Source: Pseudomonas sp. ICMP 561
GTDB taxonomy: Bacteria > Pseudomonadota > Gammaproteobacteria > Pseudomonadales > Pseudomonadaceae
DNA length: 64,000 nt
Direction of reading: 5' to 3'
Assembly: GCF_002699985.1 (NCBI RefSeq)
Contig: NZ_LKBT01000067.1
Span: forward strand, 1 to 64,000
Positions 9,146 through 18,765 of the stretch are shown in pieces. Every line of letters begins with the position of its first letter. Positions within the stretch are counted from its first letter, which is position 1. Position numbers and translations under genes: made by a program. The notes beneath the pieces are model-generated. The model saw only the letters and a list, made by a program, of their open reading frames with translations, was not told the origin of the DNA and did no database searches.

Positions 9146-10706
9146 TGCCAGCATTGCGATTCACCCACGAACGCCGTGGGAAGCCATAGACCTGGGCGTA
9201 CTACTGGCCCAAAAGCATCGCGGTTTGCTGATGACAAGCTGGGCCATTGTCACCTTGCCGACTTTTGCGCTGCTCAGCCTGTTGCTCTGGAATCATCCGA
9301 CCACCGCGATCCTGCTGTTCTGGTGGCTCAAGCCCGTCTACGAACGCTTGCCACTTCTCATTCTGTCCCAAGCGTTGTTCGACCCTGCACCTAGCCTGAA
9401 AGATGCACTCAAAGGCTGGCTGAAAACGTTGCGCCCTAATCTTCTCGCCAGCCTGACGTGGCGTCGACTCAGCTTGAGCCGCAGCTTCACATTGCCCGTG
9501 CATCAACTGGAACAACTCTCCGGCGAGGCACTCCGCCAGCGCATTGGCGTGCTCAGCCAGAAGGATCAGTTCGCCGCTCGCTGCCTGACTGCAGTGGGCG
9601 GCACGCTGGAGTTGTGCCTGTGGATCGGGATGATCGTGTTGTTTTATGCGCTGATTCCCCAGCAGGTAGAGCTCGACTGGACCTGGCGGACAATGCTCGA
9701 CCTGAACAACGCACTGAACTGGCTGGAGCACCTGAGCAATCTTTTCTATGCGTTGATACTGATCGTGTGGGGACCGGTTTACGTGTCCTGCGGTTTCACC
9801 CTGTACCTGAATCGGCGCACGGTTCTGGAGGCCTGGGACATTGAACTGGTCCTGCGTCGGTTGCGCCAACGGCTGACGGGAAGCGCCTATGTGCTGATGA
9901 TCGGCCTTGGTCTGACTCTGCTCAGTGCCGCACCGCCCGCATGGTCTGAGCAGCAGGATTTCAGCTGTCCTATTCCCTTGCTATCCGCAGAGGGCGAAGC
10001 GGGCCCCGACAGCCCGCGCCTCGTCAATCAAGAACTGACCAGCACAGCAGCGCGGCAGGACATCAAAAACGTGCTGCAACAGCCGCCGTTCAAGAATCCG
10101 AAAACCGTTTCGGGCTGGCGGCTGCCTGAAGCCCCAAAAACGACGCAGGAAAAAAGCTACGACATGAGCACAGCGCTGTATGGCTGGGTGAGATGGCTAC
10201 TGCATTTCGGCAACGTCCTCGCACAGGTCTTTCAGGTTTTGTTGTGGGGAATAGTGATTGCCTTGGTCGGTGTGGTGATCTGGCCCTACCGAAAATGGCT
10301 GGCCGCGTTCGTCAATCGCCGCGCTCCCCGCAAGAAACCACAGCGCGCCCCACCTGAACAATTGTTTGGCCTGCAAGTCAGCGCCGAAAGCCTGCCGGCC
10401 GACATTGCAGGCAGTGCGGAACAACTGTGGCCAAACCAGCCACGTGAAGCGTTGGGGTTGCTCTATCGAGCGCTGCTCAGCCGCTTGCTTGTCGACTATC
10501 AACTGCCCCTGAAAAGCGCCGACACCGAAGGCCAGGTCCTGCAACGAATCGCCGCGCTTGATCAACCAGCTCTCAATGACTTCAGCCAAAGCCTGACCCG
10601 GCACTGGCAAAATCTGGCTTATGGTCACCAGCTACCTGCAACCCCGGTACAGCAAGAACTTTGTGATGGCTGGCGACGCCTGTTTGATCGGGAAGTGCAG
10701 TCATGA
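9132..10706 (+). CDS. DUF4129 domain membrane protein
   Basis: A 524-residue membrane protein with four or five N-terminal spans, a further span before a periplasmic region (about residues 255-355) and another near residue 375. The C-terminal DUF4129 domain (about residues 420-520) has the PREALGLLYRALLSRLL motif. The ATG at 9132 has AGGA nine bases upstream, inside the end of the SpoIIM gene, so translation is coupled. The DUF4129 C-terminus is a regular partner of MoxR/DUF58 systems. Confidence 0.85.
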   Translation: MRLTDASIAIHPRTPWEAIDLGVLLAQKHRGLLMTSWAIVTLPTFALLSLLLWNHPTTAILLFWWLKPVYERLPLLILSQALFDPAPSLKDALKGWLKTLRPNLLASLTWRRLSLSRSFTLPVHQLEQLSGEALRQRIGVLSQKDQFAARCLTAVGGTLELCLWIGMIVLFYALIPQQVELDWTWRTMLDLNNALNWLEHLSNLFYALILIVWGPVYVSCGFTLYLNRRTVLEAWDIELVLRRLRQRLTGSAYVLMIGLGLTLLSAAPPAWSEQQDFSCPIPLLSAEGEAGPDSPRLVNQELTSTAARQDIKNVLQQPPFKNPKTVSGWRLPEAPKTTQEKSYDMSTALYGWVRWLLHFGNVLAQVFQVLLWGIVIALVGVVIWPYRKWLAAFVNRRAPRKKPQRAPPEQLFGLQVSAESLPADIAGSAEQLWPNQPREALGLLYRALLSRLLVDYQLPLKSADTEGQVLQRIAALDQPALNDFSQSLTRHWQNLAYGHQLPATPVQQELCDGWRRLFDREVQS

Positions 10707-11914
10707 CCCGACGTCGCTGGTTACTGGCCGCCCTGGCTTTGCTGGTTCTGGGCGCAGTCGCGGTCTATCTGCTGAAGAATCTGGAGCGCTATGAGGAAAC
10801 GGTCGATCAAGGCCCCTCCCCCGAAGTCCGCGCCAATCCATGGCTGGCAGCGGAAAGCTTTCTACGAAGTCGCTCCATCGACGTAAAAACAGCCGACTCA
10901 ACCAACAAACTGCCCGATGCGAAGCTTGAATCCCAAACCTTGCTGCTGCTCGACTATCGCGACAACATGACGCCTTCTCAAGCGGACAAGGTACTGCAGT
11001 GGGCGAGGTCCGGCGGGCATCTGCTGTTTGTCGCCGAGCAGCTCTGGGATGAGAAAAAAGGTCGTAGCGGCGACCTTTTGCTGGACCGGTTACAGATTCA
11101 TCAATTACTCACCAAAGATCTAAAGGGGCAGGATTACTCACCAGTCAGCCCGGTTAACCCGGTTATCCCGCTGCGAACACCTGAACCCAAAGCACCCAAG
11201 GTGCCTTGGCCAGGGCTGACACGTTTGTATCTTGAAAACGAAGAAGCTCCGGCTTACATGAGCTTCGACCCCAGCTTCCACCTCGAAGACCCTGAGGATC
11301 ACGCCCAGTCCTGGGCCAACAGCGCTGACGCAACGCACATGTTGCAGTTGATCTATGGCGAAGGCCTGATCACCGTGGTGACCGACGCCGATTTATGGAA
11401 AAACCGATTTATCGGTGATTACGATAACGCGTGGCTTTTGTGGTATCTGACCCAGGACAGCAAAGTCACCATGGTCGTCAGAACTCAACACGACAACCTG
11501 TTCAGCCTGTTGCTGCGTCACTTCCCGCAGTTGCTATTAATGCTGACGCTACTCATCGGCGTCGGACTCTGGCGGGCAGGCATGCGCCAAGGGCCTGTGC
11601 GAGCACCTGCTGTCGGCGCGCGTCGCCAACTCACCGAGCACCTGCGCGCCAGCGCCGAGTTCCTGCGTCGTCGCAGCGGCCAGCAAACTCTCTTGCGCAA
11701 CCTGCAGGCAGAAATTCTGCGCCGCGCCCGCATTCGTCACCCCGGCTTCGAATCGCTAGTGATCGCCGACCAATGGCAGGTTCTGGCACGCCTGACCCGC
11801 CAGCCAACCAGTGTCATCAGCCAGGCATTGCGCCCACGTCCGGCACAGCGCATGTCCAGTTCCGACTTCACCCGTCAGGTTGCCCACCTGCAAACCATCA
11901 GGAATGCCCTATGA
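10703..11914 (+). CDS. DUF4350 domain membrane protein
   Basis: A 403-residue protein anchored by an N-terminal span (residues 5-24). A periplasmic DUF4350 domain follows (NPWLAAESFLRSRSIDV, then LLLLDYRDNMTPSQADKVLQW), then a second span near residues 280-298 and a basic cytoplasmic tail of about 100 residues. The fold of DUF4350 is related to GATase-1-like domains of unknown role. Its start overlaps the previous stop by ATGA and its stop overlaps the MoxR start by ATGA. Confidence 0.87.
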   Translation: MTRRRWLLAALALLVLGAVAVYLLKNLERYEETVDQGPSPEVRANPWLAAESFLRSRSIDVKTADSTNKLPDAKLESQTLLLLDYRDNMTPSQADKVLQWARSGGHLLFVAEQLWDEKKGRSGDLLLDRLQIHQLLTKDLKGQDYSPVSPVNPVIPLRTPEPKAPKVPWPGLTRLYLENEEAPAYMSFDPSFHLEDPEDHAQSWANSADATHMLQLIYGEGLITVVTDADLWKNRFIGDYDNAWLLWYLTQDSKVTMVVRTQHDNLFSLLLRHFPQLLLMLTLLIGVGLWRAGMRQGPVRAPAVGARRQLTEHLRASAEFLRRRSGQQTLLRNLQAEILRRARIRHPGFESLVIADQWQVLARLTRQPTSVISQALRPRPAQRMSSSDFTRQVAHLQTIRNAL

Positions 11915-12972
11915 GCGATCTACCCAACGAACCGTCCACCAGTGCCGAGCCTGCCGTCGAGTTCAATATCGACCCGGCAGCCACGCCCGCACCGGCCGCC
12001 AGCAATCAGGCGCAGCAGCGTCAGCGCGCCAGCCAGTTGGCCCAGGCCTTACGCAAAGAACTGCAAAAAGCCGTGATCGGACAAAACGCCGTCATTGATG
12101 ATGTGCTGACCGCGTTGATTGGTGGCGGCCATGTTTTGCTCGAAGGCGTGCCAGGGCTCGGCAAGACTTTACTGGTCCGGGCGCTGGCCCGTTGCTTTGG
12201 TGGTGAATTCGCCCGTATTCAGTTCACCCCTGACCTGATGCCCAGCGACGTCACCGGCCATGCGGTCTATGACCTGCACACCGAGCAGTTCAAACTCCGT
12301 AAAGGTCCGATTTTCACCAACCTGCTGCTGGCCGATGAAATCAATCGTGCTCCGGCCAAGACTCAAGCCGCGCTGCTTGAAGCCATGCAGGAACGGCAGG
12401 TGACCCTTGAGGGTAAACCCATGCCCATCGCCCAGCCGTTCATGGTGCTGGCGACGCAAAACCCCATCGAACAGGAAGGGACTTACCCACTGCCCGAAGC
12501 CGAGCTGGATCGTTTCATGCTCAAGCTGCGCATGGACTACCCCGATGTCGACGAAGAGCTGAGCATGGTCCGCCAGGTCACCCGCTCAACCCGGGCCGAT
12601 ATGCTCGACGTGCAACCGTTACGCGTTGTGCTCCAGGCGCGTGAAGTACAGGCCTTGCAGCGGATCGCGAGCGAACTGCCGCTGGACGATCAGGTGCTGG
12701 ACTATGCCGTTCGACTGGCGCGCGCCACCCGTAGCTGGCCGGGCCTGACGCTGGGCGCAGGTCCCCGGGCCTCAATTGCATTGGTACGTGGCGGCCGGGC
12801 GCGGGCGTTGTTGCGCGGGGGCGAGTTTGTCATCCCTGACGACATCAAGGGTTGCGCGCTGGCCGTGCTGCGCCATCGGGTAAGGCTGGCACCGGAACTG
12901 GATATCGAAGGCCTGTCGGTTGATCAGGTCCTCAGTCAGTTGCTCGATCAGGTTCCGGCGCCCCGTCTATGA
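11911..12972 (+). CDS. MoxR-family AAA+ ATPase
   Basis: A 353-residue MoxR AAA+ ATPase. After a low-complexity Ala/Pro N-terminus of about 45 residues come Walker A (EGVPGLGKT, around residue 80), Walker B (LLADEINRAPAKTQ) and sensor 1 (VLATQNP), then the AAA lid domain. MoxR proteins act as chaperone-like ATPases that mature partner proteins with vWA folds, here presumably the adjacent DUF58 protein. The true start is the ATG in the ATGA overlap with DUF4350; the longer open frame upstream is not protein-like. Confidence 0.95.
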   Translation: MSDLPNEPSTSAEPAVEFNIDPAATPAPAASNQAQQRQRASQLAQALRKELQKAVIGQNAVIDDVLTALIGGGHVLLEGVPGLGKTLLVRALARCFGGEFARIQFTPDLMPSDVTGHAVYDLHTEQFKLRKGPIFTNLLLADEINRAPAKTQAALLEAMQERQVTLEGKPMPIAQPFMVLATQNPIEQEGTYPLPEAELDRFMLKLRMDYPDVDEELSMVRQVTRSTRADMLDVQPLRVVLQAREVQALQRIASELPLDDQVLDYAVRLARATRSWPGLTLGAGPRASIALVRGGRARALLRGGEFVIPDDIKGCALAVLRHRVRLAPELDIEGLSVDQVLSQLLDQVPAPRL

Positions 12973-14312
12973 AGCAACTGCTGAAACCATCGACAGCACT
13001 GCTTGGCTGGCTGACAGGTCTGGCGGGAATTGCGCTGCTGCTCGGTGTTCTGTCCGCACTGGCCATTGAGGTGCCCGATGAAGTTGGCACGCTGTTTTAC
13101 GCGTTGCTGCTGGCATTGCTGGTGCTGGCACTGGCGGATGCCATTCGGCTGATTCGTAAACCTTCACCCAGCCTCAAACGTGAAGTCCGCGGGAGTCTGG
13201 CGCTGGGGCGTTGGGCGCGAGCGCATCTGACGCTGAGACACGATTATCCGGATGAAATCACCGTGCAGGTGTTCGACCATTTGCCGGACGGCTTTGAGGT
13301 AGAACATCTGCCACAAACCCTGGCGCTGCGGCCGGGCCAGCAAAGCCAGTTGAGCTATCGCCTACGCCCGCTGCAACGAGGACTTTTCAAGCTTAGCCAG
13401 TGCGAAATAGAGCTGCCCAGCTCGATGGGACTCTGGCGGGCTCGTCGCTATCTGGAGTTGAATGACAGTACGCGGGTCTACCCGGATTTTGCCCGGGTCT
13501 ATGGAGGACAGCTGCTGGCGGTTGAAAACTGGCTCAGCCAGATGGGCGTACGTCAGCGACAGCGCCGTGGGCTGGGCATGGAATTCAACCAGCTACGGGA
13601 GTTTCGCGAAGGCGACAGCCTGAGGCAAATGGACTGGAAAGCGACGGCACGTCACCGCACGCCCATCGCCCGCGAGTATCAGGAGGAAACTGATCAACAA
13701 ATCATTTTCATGCTCGACTGCGGTCGACGCATGCGCAGCCAGGACGGCGATCTTTCGCACTTCGATCACGCGCTCAACGCCCTGCTACTGCTGGGGCTTG
13801 TAGCCTTGCGTCAGGGCGATGCCGTAGGCCTGTCGACCTTTGCCAGCGAGCAGGACCGCTACCTTGCTGCGGTCAAGGGGCCGAGCCAGTTGAATGTGCT
13901 GCTCAGCAGCGTCTATGACCTGGACAGCAGTCGGAGAACCGCAGACTACAGCGCCGCTGCTCGCCATTTGATAGCACGCCAGAAGCGCCGGGCGCTGGTG
14001 GTATTGATGACCAACTTGCGCGATGAGGATGATGAAGAGTTGTTGTCAGCGGTCAAACTGCTGGGTCAGAAACACAGGGTTCTGGTCGTCAGTTTGCGCG
14101 AAGAGGTGCTGGATACCTTACGGCACGAACCCGTTCAGACTTACGAAGACGCATTGATGTACTGCGGAACCATCGACTTTCTTAACGCCCGTGCCGAACT
14201 GCATGACCGCTTGAGCGCCCACGGCATTCCAGTTCTGGATTCCCGCCCGGCAGAACTTGGGCCGGAACTCATCAGTCGCTACCTGAACTGGAAAAAAACC
14301 GGTGCGTTATGA
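12969..14312 (+). CDS. DUF58 domain (vWA-like) protein
   Basis: A 447-residue protein. Two N-terminal spans (residues 10-60) are followed by the DUF58 signature FREGDSLRQMDWKATAR near residue 215-231 and a vWA-like fold. The expected metal site D-x-S-x-S appears as D-C-G-R-R (around residue 257), so the MIDAS is degenerate. It ends the operon and is likely the client of MoxR. Start and MoxR stop overlap by ATGA. Confidence 0.92.
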   Translation: MKQLLKPSTALLGWLTGLAGIALLLGVLSALAIEVPDEVGTLFYALLLALLVLALADAIRLIRKPSPSLKREVRGSLALGRWARAHLTLRHDYPDEITVQVFDHLPDGFEVEHLPQTLALRPGQQSQLSYRLRPLQRGLFKLSQCEIELPSSMGLWRARRYLELNDSTRVYPDFARVYGGQLLAVENWLSQMGVRQRQRRGLGMEFNQLREFREGDSLRQMDWKATARHRTPIAREYQEETDQQIIFMLDCGRRMRSQDGDLSHFDHALNALLLLGLVALRQGDAVGLSTFASEQDRYLAAVKGPSQLNVLLSSVYDLDSSRRTADYSAAARHLIARQKRRALVVLMTNLRDEDDEELLSAVKLLGQKHRVLVVSLREEVLDTLRHEPVQTYEDALMYCGTIDFLNARAELHDRLSAHGIPVLDSRPAELGPELISRYLNWKKTGAL

Positions 14313-14370
14313 AAGCGCCTTCCCAACATCCGCTGTCGCATAGCGATCGCCGGTCTGTCTGGAAAAACGC

Positions 14371-14394
14371 TTCGCAGCCTTCGGCAGCTCCTAC
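14371..14394. repeat. Single REP arm, family B
   Basis: One TTCGCAGCCTTCGGCAGCTC arm, ending CTACG, lies between the DUF58 gene and the convergent PilZ gene. No partner arm is seen, so it is a solitary element. Confidence 0.75.
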
Positions 14395-14422
14395 GCAATT
14401 AACGTCAGTCAGGCGACCGCCC

Positions 14423-14782
14423 TCAGGCCGACGCCTCCATCGGATAAAAACTGAAGTAATGCCTTAGAGCTCCAATCAGTTCCGCGTACTCCGGCGGCGA
14501 CTCCGTCAATATGAAACCCGAGTCATAGCTACCTGGCGTTTCATCTTCGTGACACCACAGACAGGTCGCCGTCACCTCCAGAGTGACAGGCATTCCACGC
14601 TCACAAGGTACCTGCAGACGCAATTGAAATTCAGCTCCCACCATCATCGGCAGATCACTGATCAGCATCAATCCCTTCTCGGACACGTTGCCCAGACAAC
14701 CCAATTGCTTGTTGGTGTAGCGGTTGAACACCCGCAGATAGCCAGGCAATTGATGCCGTTCGATCCTTCGCTCTTTCAACAT
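14423..14782 (-). CDS. PilZ domain protein
   Basis: A 119-residue single-domain PilZ protein, the usual c-di-GMP receptor fold. The N-terminal arginine motif (ERRIERH, compare RxxxR) and the downstream N-V-S-E-K-G (compare D/N-x-S-x-x-G) that together hold c-di-GMP are both present, so binding is likely. It is monocistronic and converges on the DUF58 operon. The target is unknown. Confidence 0.9.
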   Translation of the reverse strand: MLKERRIERHQLPGYLRVFNRYTNKQLGCLGNVSEKGLMLISDLPMMVGAEFQLRLQVPCERGMPVTLEVTATCLWCHEDETPGSYDSGFILTESPPEYAELIGALRHYFSFYPMEASA

Positions 14783-15016
14783 AAGTCAGCCGCCATAGGT
14801 AGCCATTGAGCATGGCCGCGCTAAAACTCCTGGGGTAGCCAACACTGCGTGTTGGCACCGTCAATACGGACAAACTTGAGTTTGTCGTCGCAGAAACGAG
14901 ACTCTGACCCGATACAGGCGCCACAAGTCACGTACGTCCGTCTGCTTTTCGTAAGACTAGACTACTTATGGCATACAGCCACTCAAAAACATTACAAAGA
15001 ATCCAAACGAATGTAA

Positions 15017-15391
15017 TTAACGCTTTACAGGGCTTACTTGAGCGGTCTGGACGCGCGGATAGTGACCCAACTGTTGCAGCGTCTCCAGGCGAGCTCTTGC
15101 TCTGAATGCGTACTCACTGTAAGGGTACTGAGTGATGATGAACTGATAAGTCTGCGCCGCATCAACAAACAGTTTTTGCCGCTCCAGACATTGCCCGCGC
15201 AGCATTGAGACTTCTGGCTGAACGTACCGACGCGAGCGGCTTTGACGATCAACCTTGGAGAGGCTCAACATCACAGCCTCGCAATCACCCCGATCATAGG
15301 ACCGGTAGGCGCTGTTCAAATTGGAATTCATTGCCATTCGGGTACAACCACTGACGGCTGCCAGCAATACTAAAATCATCACGATTCGCAT
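15017..15391 (-). CDS. TPR-like lipoprotein
   Basis: A 124-residue lipoprotein. The signal peptide MRIVMILVLLAAVSGC ends in a lipobox (V-S-G-C), and helical tetratricopeptide-like repeats follow (SAYRSYDRGDCEAVMLSL, then FVDAAQTYQFIITQYPYSEYA). The start at 15391 is fixed by AGGAGAG upstream and by the signal peptide; a longer frame upstream is not credible. A role in an envelope complex is inferred from the fold only. It is divergent from pykA. Confidence 0.85.
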   Translation of the reverse strand: MRIVMILVLLAAVSGCTRMAMNSNLNSAYRSYDRGDCEAVMLSLSKVDRQSRSRRYVQPEVSMLRGQCLERQKLFVDAAQTYQFIITQYPYSEYAFRARARLETLQQLGHYPRVQTAQVSPVKR

Positions 15392-15567
15392 GGGACTCTC
15401 CTGTGCTCTGCAATATATCGACCTGAAACAGGATTTCTTCAAGCAGTTTTCGGCACCGGTCGTCTGCCGGTTACCGGCTCGCAAAATCTCGCGACAATGC
15501 AAAGAAACATGACTACAGATCAAGACAGTAGTAGCCTCTCGCTGCGCTTCATATAAGGAGTTTATGC

Positions 15568-17019
15568 ATGACCGTTCGCCGCACTAAAATCGTCGCCACC
15601 CTTGGCCCTGCCAGTAACTCGCCGGAAGTCATCGAACAACTGATCCTTTCGGGTCTGGACGTTGCTCGTCTGAACTTCTCCCACGGCACTCCGGATGAGC
15701 ACAAGGCACGCGCCAGGCTGATCCGCGAAATCGCCGCAAAGCACGGGCGCTTCGTCGCACTGCTGGGCGACCTGCAAGGTCCGAAAATTCGTATTGCCAA
15801 GTTTGCCGGCAAGAAAATAGAACTGAAAGTCGGTGATAAATTCACTTTCTCCACTGTTCACCCGCTGACCGATGGCAACCAGCAAATCGTGGGTATCGAC
15901 TACCCGGATCTGGTCAAGGACTGCGGTGTAGGCGACGAGCTGCTGCTCGACGATGGTCGCGTGGTCATGCGCGTTGACACTCAGACTGCCGACGAACTGC
16001 ACTGCACCGTGTTGATCGGTGGTCCATTGTCGGACCACAAAGGCATCAACCGCCGCGGTGGTGGCCTGACCGCTCCGGCCCTGACCGAAAAAGACAAGCA
16101 GGACATCAAGCTCGCTGCCGAAATGGACCTGGACTATCTGGCCGTTTCCTTCCCGCGCGATGCCGCTGACATGGAATACGCCCGTAAGCTGCGTGACGAG
16201 TCGGGCGGTACTGCCTGGCTGGTGGCGAAGATCGAACGTGCTGAAGCCGTGGCCAACGATGAAGTGCTGGACGCATTGATCCGCGCCAGTGACGCGGTCA
16301 TGGTTGCCCGTGGCGACCTGGGCGTTGAAATTGGTGACGCCGAGCTGGTAGGTGTTCAGAAACGCATCATCCTGCACGCTCGTCGCCACAATAAAGCGGT
16401 AATCGTGGCAACACAGATGATGGAGTCGATGATCTCCAGCCCGATGCCGACACGCGCTGAAGTGTCCGACGTGGCCAACGCCGTGCTCGACTACACCGAC
16501 GCCGTGATGCTGTCCGCTGAAAGTGCTGCCGGTTCCTACCCGATCGAAGCCGTGCAGGCCATGGCCCGTATCTGCATCGGCGCTGAAAAGCACCCGACAG
16601 GTAAAACCTCCAGCCACCGCATTGGTCACTCGTTCACCCGTTGTGACGAAAGCATCGCGCTGGCAGCCATGTACACCGCCAACCACTTCCCTGGCGTGAA
16701 AGCGATCATTGCCCTGACTGAAAGCGGTTATACCCCACTGATCATGTCGCGCATTCGCTCCTCGGTACCGATCTACGCGTTCTCCCCGCACCGCGGTACT
16801 CAGGCCCGCGCAGCAATGTTCCGTGGCGTCTACACCGTCCCGTTCGACCCGGCCAACCTGCCACCAGGCCAGGTCAGCCAGTCTGCGGTAGACGAACTGC
16901 TCAAGCGCGGTCTCGTTGAGCAAGGCGATTGGGTCATCCTCACCAAGGGTGACAGCTACCACACCATCGGTGGCACCAACGGCATGAAGATCCTGCACGT
17001 CGGCGATCCGTTGGTCTAA
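15568..17019 (+). CDS. pykA: Pyruvate kinase II
   Basis: A 483-residue pyruvate kinase that converts PEP and ADP to pyruvate and ATP. The beta-barrel begins RRTKIVATLGPASNS. The active-site segment LVAKIERAEAV holds the conserved Lys-x-Glu around residues 220-222, and VMVARGDLGVEI follows. The C-terminal allosteric domain contains LTESGYTPL. Length matches PykA rather than PykF (about 470). TAAGGAGTTT lies just before the start. It is monocistronic with its own terminator. Confidence 0.97.
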   Translation: MTVRRTKIVATLGPASNSPEVIEQLILSGLDVARLNFSHGTPDEHKARARLIREIAAKHGRFVALLGDLQGPKIRIAKFAGKKIELKVGDKFTFSTVHPLTDGNQQIVGIDYPDLVKDCGVGDELLLDDGRVVMRVDTQTADELHCTVLIGGPLSDHKGINRRGGGLTAPALTEKDKQDIKLAAEMDLDYLAVSFPRDAADMEYARKLRDESGGTAWLVAKIERAEAVANDEVLDALIRASDAVMVARGDLGVEIGDAELVGVQKRIILHARRHNKAVIVATQMMESMISSPMPTRAEVSDVANAVLDYTDAVMLSAESAAGSYPIEAVQAMARICIGAEKHPTGKTSSHRIGHSFTRCDESIALAAMYTANHFPGVKAIIALTESGYTPLIMSRIRSSVPIYAFSPHRGTQARAAMFRGVYTVPFDPANLPPGQVSQSAVDELLKRGLVEQGDWVILTKGDSYHTIGGTNGMKILHVGDPLV

Positions 17020-17040
17020 GACCGTCCCGCGCAGCAAACA

Positions 17041-17074
17041 AAAGCCCCGACTCGCGAGAGCCGGGGCTTTTTTG
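17041..17074 (+). terminator. Intrinsic terminator of pykA
   Basis: AAAGCCCCG, a short loop, and CGGGGCTTT followed by TTTT. The stem is about nine pairs, 22 bases after the pykA stop. Confidence 0.93.
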
Positions 17075-17123
17075 TTGCTTGCAAGGGGGCAGCAGGAACT
17101 TCACGGCGATAGCCATCTGCCTC

Positions 17124-17139
17124 CTGTCACTTTTGACAG
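17124..17139. promoter_or_regulatory. 16-bp palindromic operator candidate, CTGTCACTTTTGACAG
   Basis: A dyad of two TGACAG half-sites with a 4-base centre, 154 bases before the delta-60 repeat gene. A copy differing by one central base lies at 23085-23100, upstream of the Tc toxin operon. The spacing CT-N12-AG is that of LuxR-type boxes, but the regulator is unknown. Confidence 0.6.
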
Positions 17140-17292
17140 CTTACTGCCCGGTAATTGTGAGTCCAGAGTATCTCCAGCGTCATAAGTAAATTCCCGGTTT
17201 TCTGCCGAATGGTTTCTGCGGAGCGCGCCCTTGCCCCTCTTTTTCTGAAACCGGGCCGGGTAATAGAAGCTTAATTATCTGGAGATATAAAA

Positions 17293-18597
17293 ATGGCTAT
17301 TCAACAACAAGGTGGCTTCGCAGTCGGTGATTTAGACCCAAGCTTCGGTGAGCAAGGCAGGGTACTTCTGGACTTTCCGGAGGCGAGGTTCAATGCGGTG
17401 TGGGGGATAAATCTGACTCCTACAGGGAAAATATTGGTCGTCGGACAAAGTGATCCAAATGACTTTATCGTAGCCTGCTTCACTGAAGGTGGCGAAATAG
17501 ACCGCTCCTTTGGCCAAAATGGCGTAATGAAGGGTCAGTTCCACAAAAATATCTCCTCAGGGCGCTCCGTTACCGCACTTGATGACGGCAGAATCCTGGT
17601 CAGCGGAATCTACTATGCGAACGGCAATGCTTTACCCGCGATAAGCAGGCTGATGCCTGACGGTAGATTCGATACAACTTTCGCAAATGGCGGCACGTTT
17701 GTTTTTCCACCAGATGATATCTCTTCGGCCACCGGAAACGGCAATGCTCTGATACTCGACCCAACACGATCCAGCACTAATACCGACACGCGGAGTACCG
17801 TTCTCCCGGATGGGAAGATCCTGATTAGCCAAAAGTTTATTTCAGACATTAACCCTTTCGGACTGCTGATTCGGCTAACAGCAGACGGTATTCCAGACAG
17901 CAGTTTCAATGGAATAGGCTTTACCGTTGTCCGCTACCCTCATGAAAATATCGTGTTGACGGATGTCTACTCGTTTCTGGTGACTGACAGGAGCGAAATA
18001 ATTGTCTGCGGACAACTTCAACTATCTGGGAAATCGATTCAGGGACTACTGGTTCGTTATGGCGCGAACGGTCGCCCCGACACCCGCTTTGGGTCGGAGG
18101 GTACAGGCTTTATTGCACTGGACATTGACCAATACCGGATTAGAGTGGACGACTGCGTTGCAGGCCAGGATGGAAGATTCGTGGCGTTTGGTACGTTGGC
18201 AGAAAGTGGTGCAGTGACACAGGCAGCCATCGCCTTCGGCAGAACGCGCGAAGGCACGCCTGACACCCGATTCAACACAGGCCTGATCGCCAGCGTCATC
18301 GACTTACAGGCCAACAGTGAGTGGTATTCCGCGGCCATGATGATGGCCAGCAGCAAGCTTGTCGCGACGGGTATCACGTTCGACGATAACTTCGAAAAAA
18401 ATCAGATCCTTGTTGGTCGCTACCTGGGATCCGGAGAACTGGACAAGGAGTTTGGCGGAGGTGACGGCTGGGTGAAGGTTGGCGAAGGCCTGGAGCCACG
18501 TCTGATCCTGCAAGACGATAACAAAATCCTCGTTTGTTACTCCCTGCTGGTCGAGCCTGATCCAATAAAGTGCTACGTAATACGCCTGATGAACTGA
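17293..18597 (+). CDS. Delta-60 repeat (beta-propeller-like) protein
   Basis: A 434-residue protein built of about seven delta-60 repeats, recognised by recurrent D-x-[ST]-F-G motifs: DPSFG at residue 15, DRSFG, DTTFA, DSSFN, DTRFG, DTRFN and DKEFG, each followed about 30-40 residues later by DGKILV-type strands. No signal peptide is seen. GGAGA lies 8 bases before the ATG. Such proteins are predicted propellers of unknown function. It is not part of the conserved backbone I recall at this place, and it shares an upstream palindrome with the Tc toxin operon, so co-expression is possible. It is monocistronic, with a promoter region of about 220 bases. Confidence 0.85.
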   Translation: MAIQQQGGFAVGDLDPSFGEQGRVLLDFPEARFNAVWGINLTPTGKILVVGQSDPNDFIVACFTEGGEIDRSFGQNGVMKGQFHKNISSGRSVTALDDGRILVSGIYYANGNALPAISRLMPDGRFDTTFANGGTFVFPPDDISSATGNGNALILDPTRSSTNTDTRSTVLPDGKILISQKFISDINPFGLLIRLTADGIPDSSFNGIGFTVVRYPHENIVLTDVYSFLVTDRSEIIVCGQLQLSGKSIQGLLVRYGANGRPDTRFGSEGTGFIALDIDQYRIRVDDCVAGQDGRFVAFGTLAESGAVTQAAIAFGRTREGTPDTRFNTGLIASVIDLQANSEWYSAAMMMASSKLVATGITFDDNFEKNQILVGRYLGSGELDKEFGGGDGWVKVGEGLEPRLILQDDNKILVCYSLLVEPDPIKCYVIRLMN

Positions 18598-18678
18598 ATA
18601 CGACCAGCACTAATAACTTGCCCTCCCAACCACCTGAAAGCCCCGATTCGCCAGAGACGGGTCTTGCAGGTTGATACC

Positions 18679-18699
18679 TGTAGAAGCTGCCGAAGGCTG
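18679..18699. repeat. Degenerate REP arm, family B
   Basis: TGTAGAAGCTGCCGAAGGCTG, read here as one decayed arm, lies between the convergent delta-60 and ferredoxin reductase genes. Confidence 0.6.
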
Positions 18700-18765
18700 T
18701 TACGATCAGACCGAGACACCGCTTTCGCGACCGCCGTCACCTCCGATTGCTTTCGGACGTAACGC

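Noticed and set aside
11431..11910. Upstream extension of the MoxR frame
   Set aside because: It overlaps DUF4350 in another frame, is Pro/Arg/Ser-rich, and the ATGA start at 11911 explains the gene.
15562..17037. 491-codon open frame antisense to pykA
   Set aside because: It mirrors the pykA codons exactly. High-GC codon bias gives long open antisense frames; there are no recognisable domains and no ribosome-binding site.
17293..18597. Delta-60 protein as part of an operon with pykA
   Set aside because: A strong terminator at 17041-17074 and a 220-base spacer separate them.
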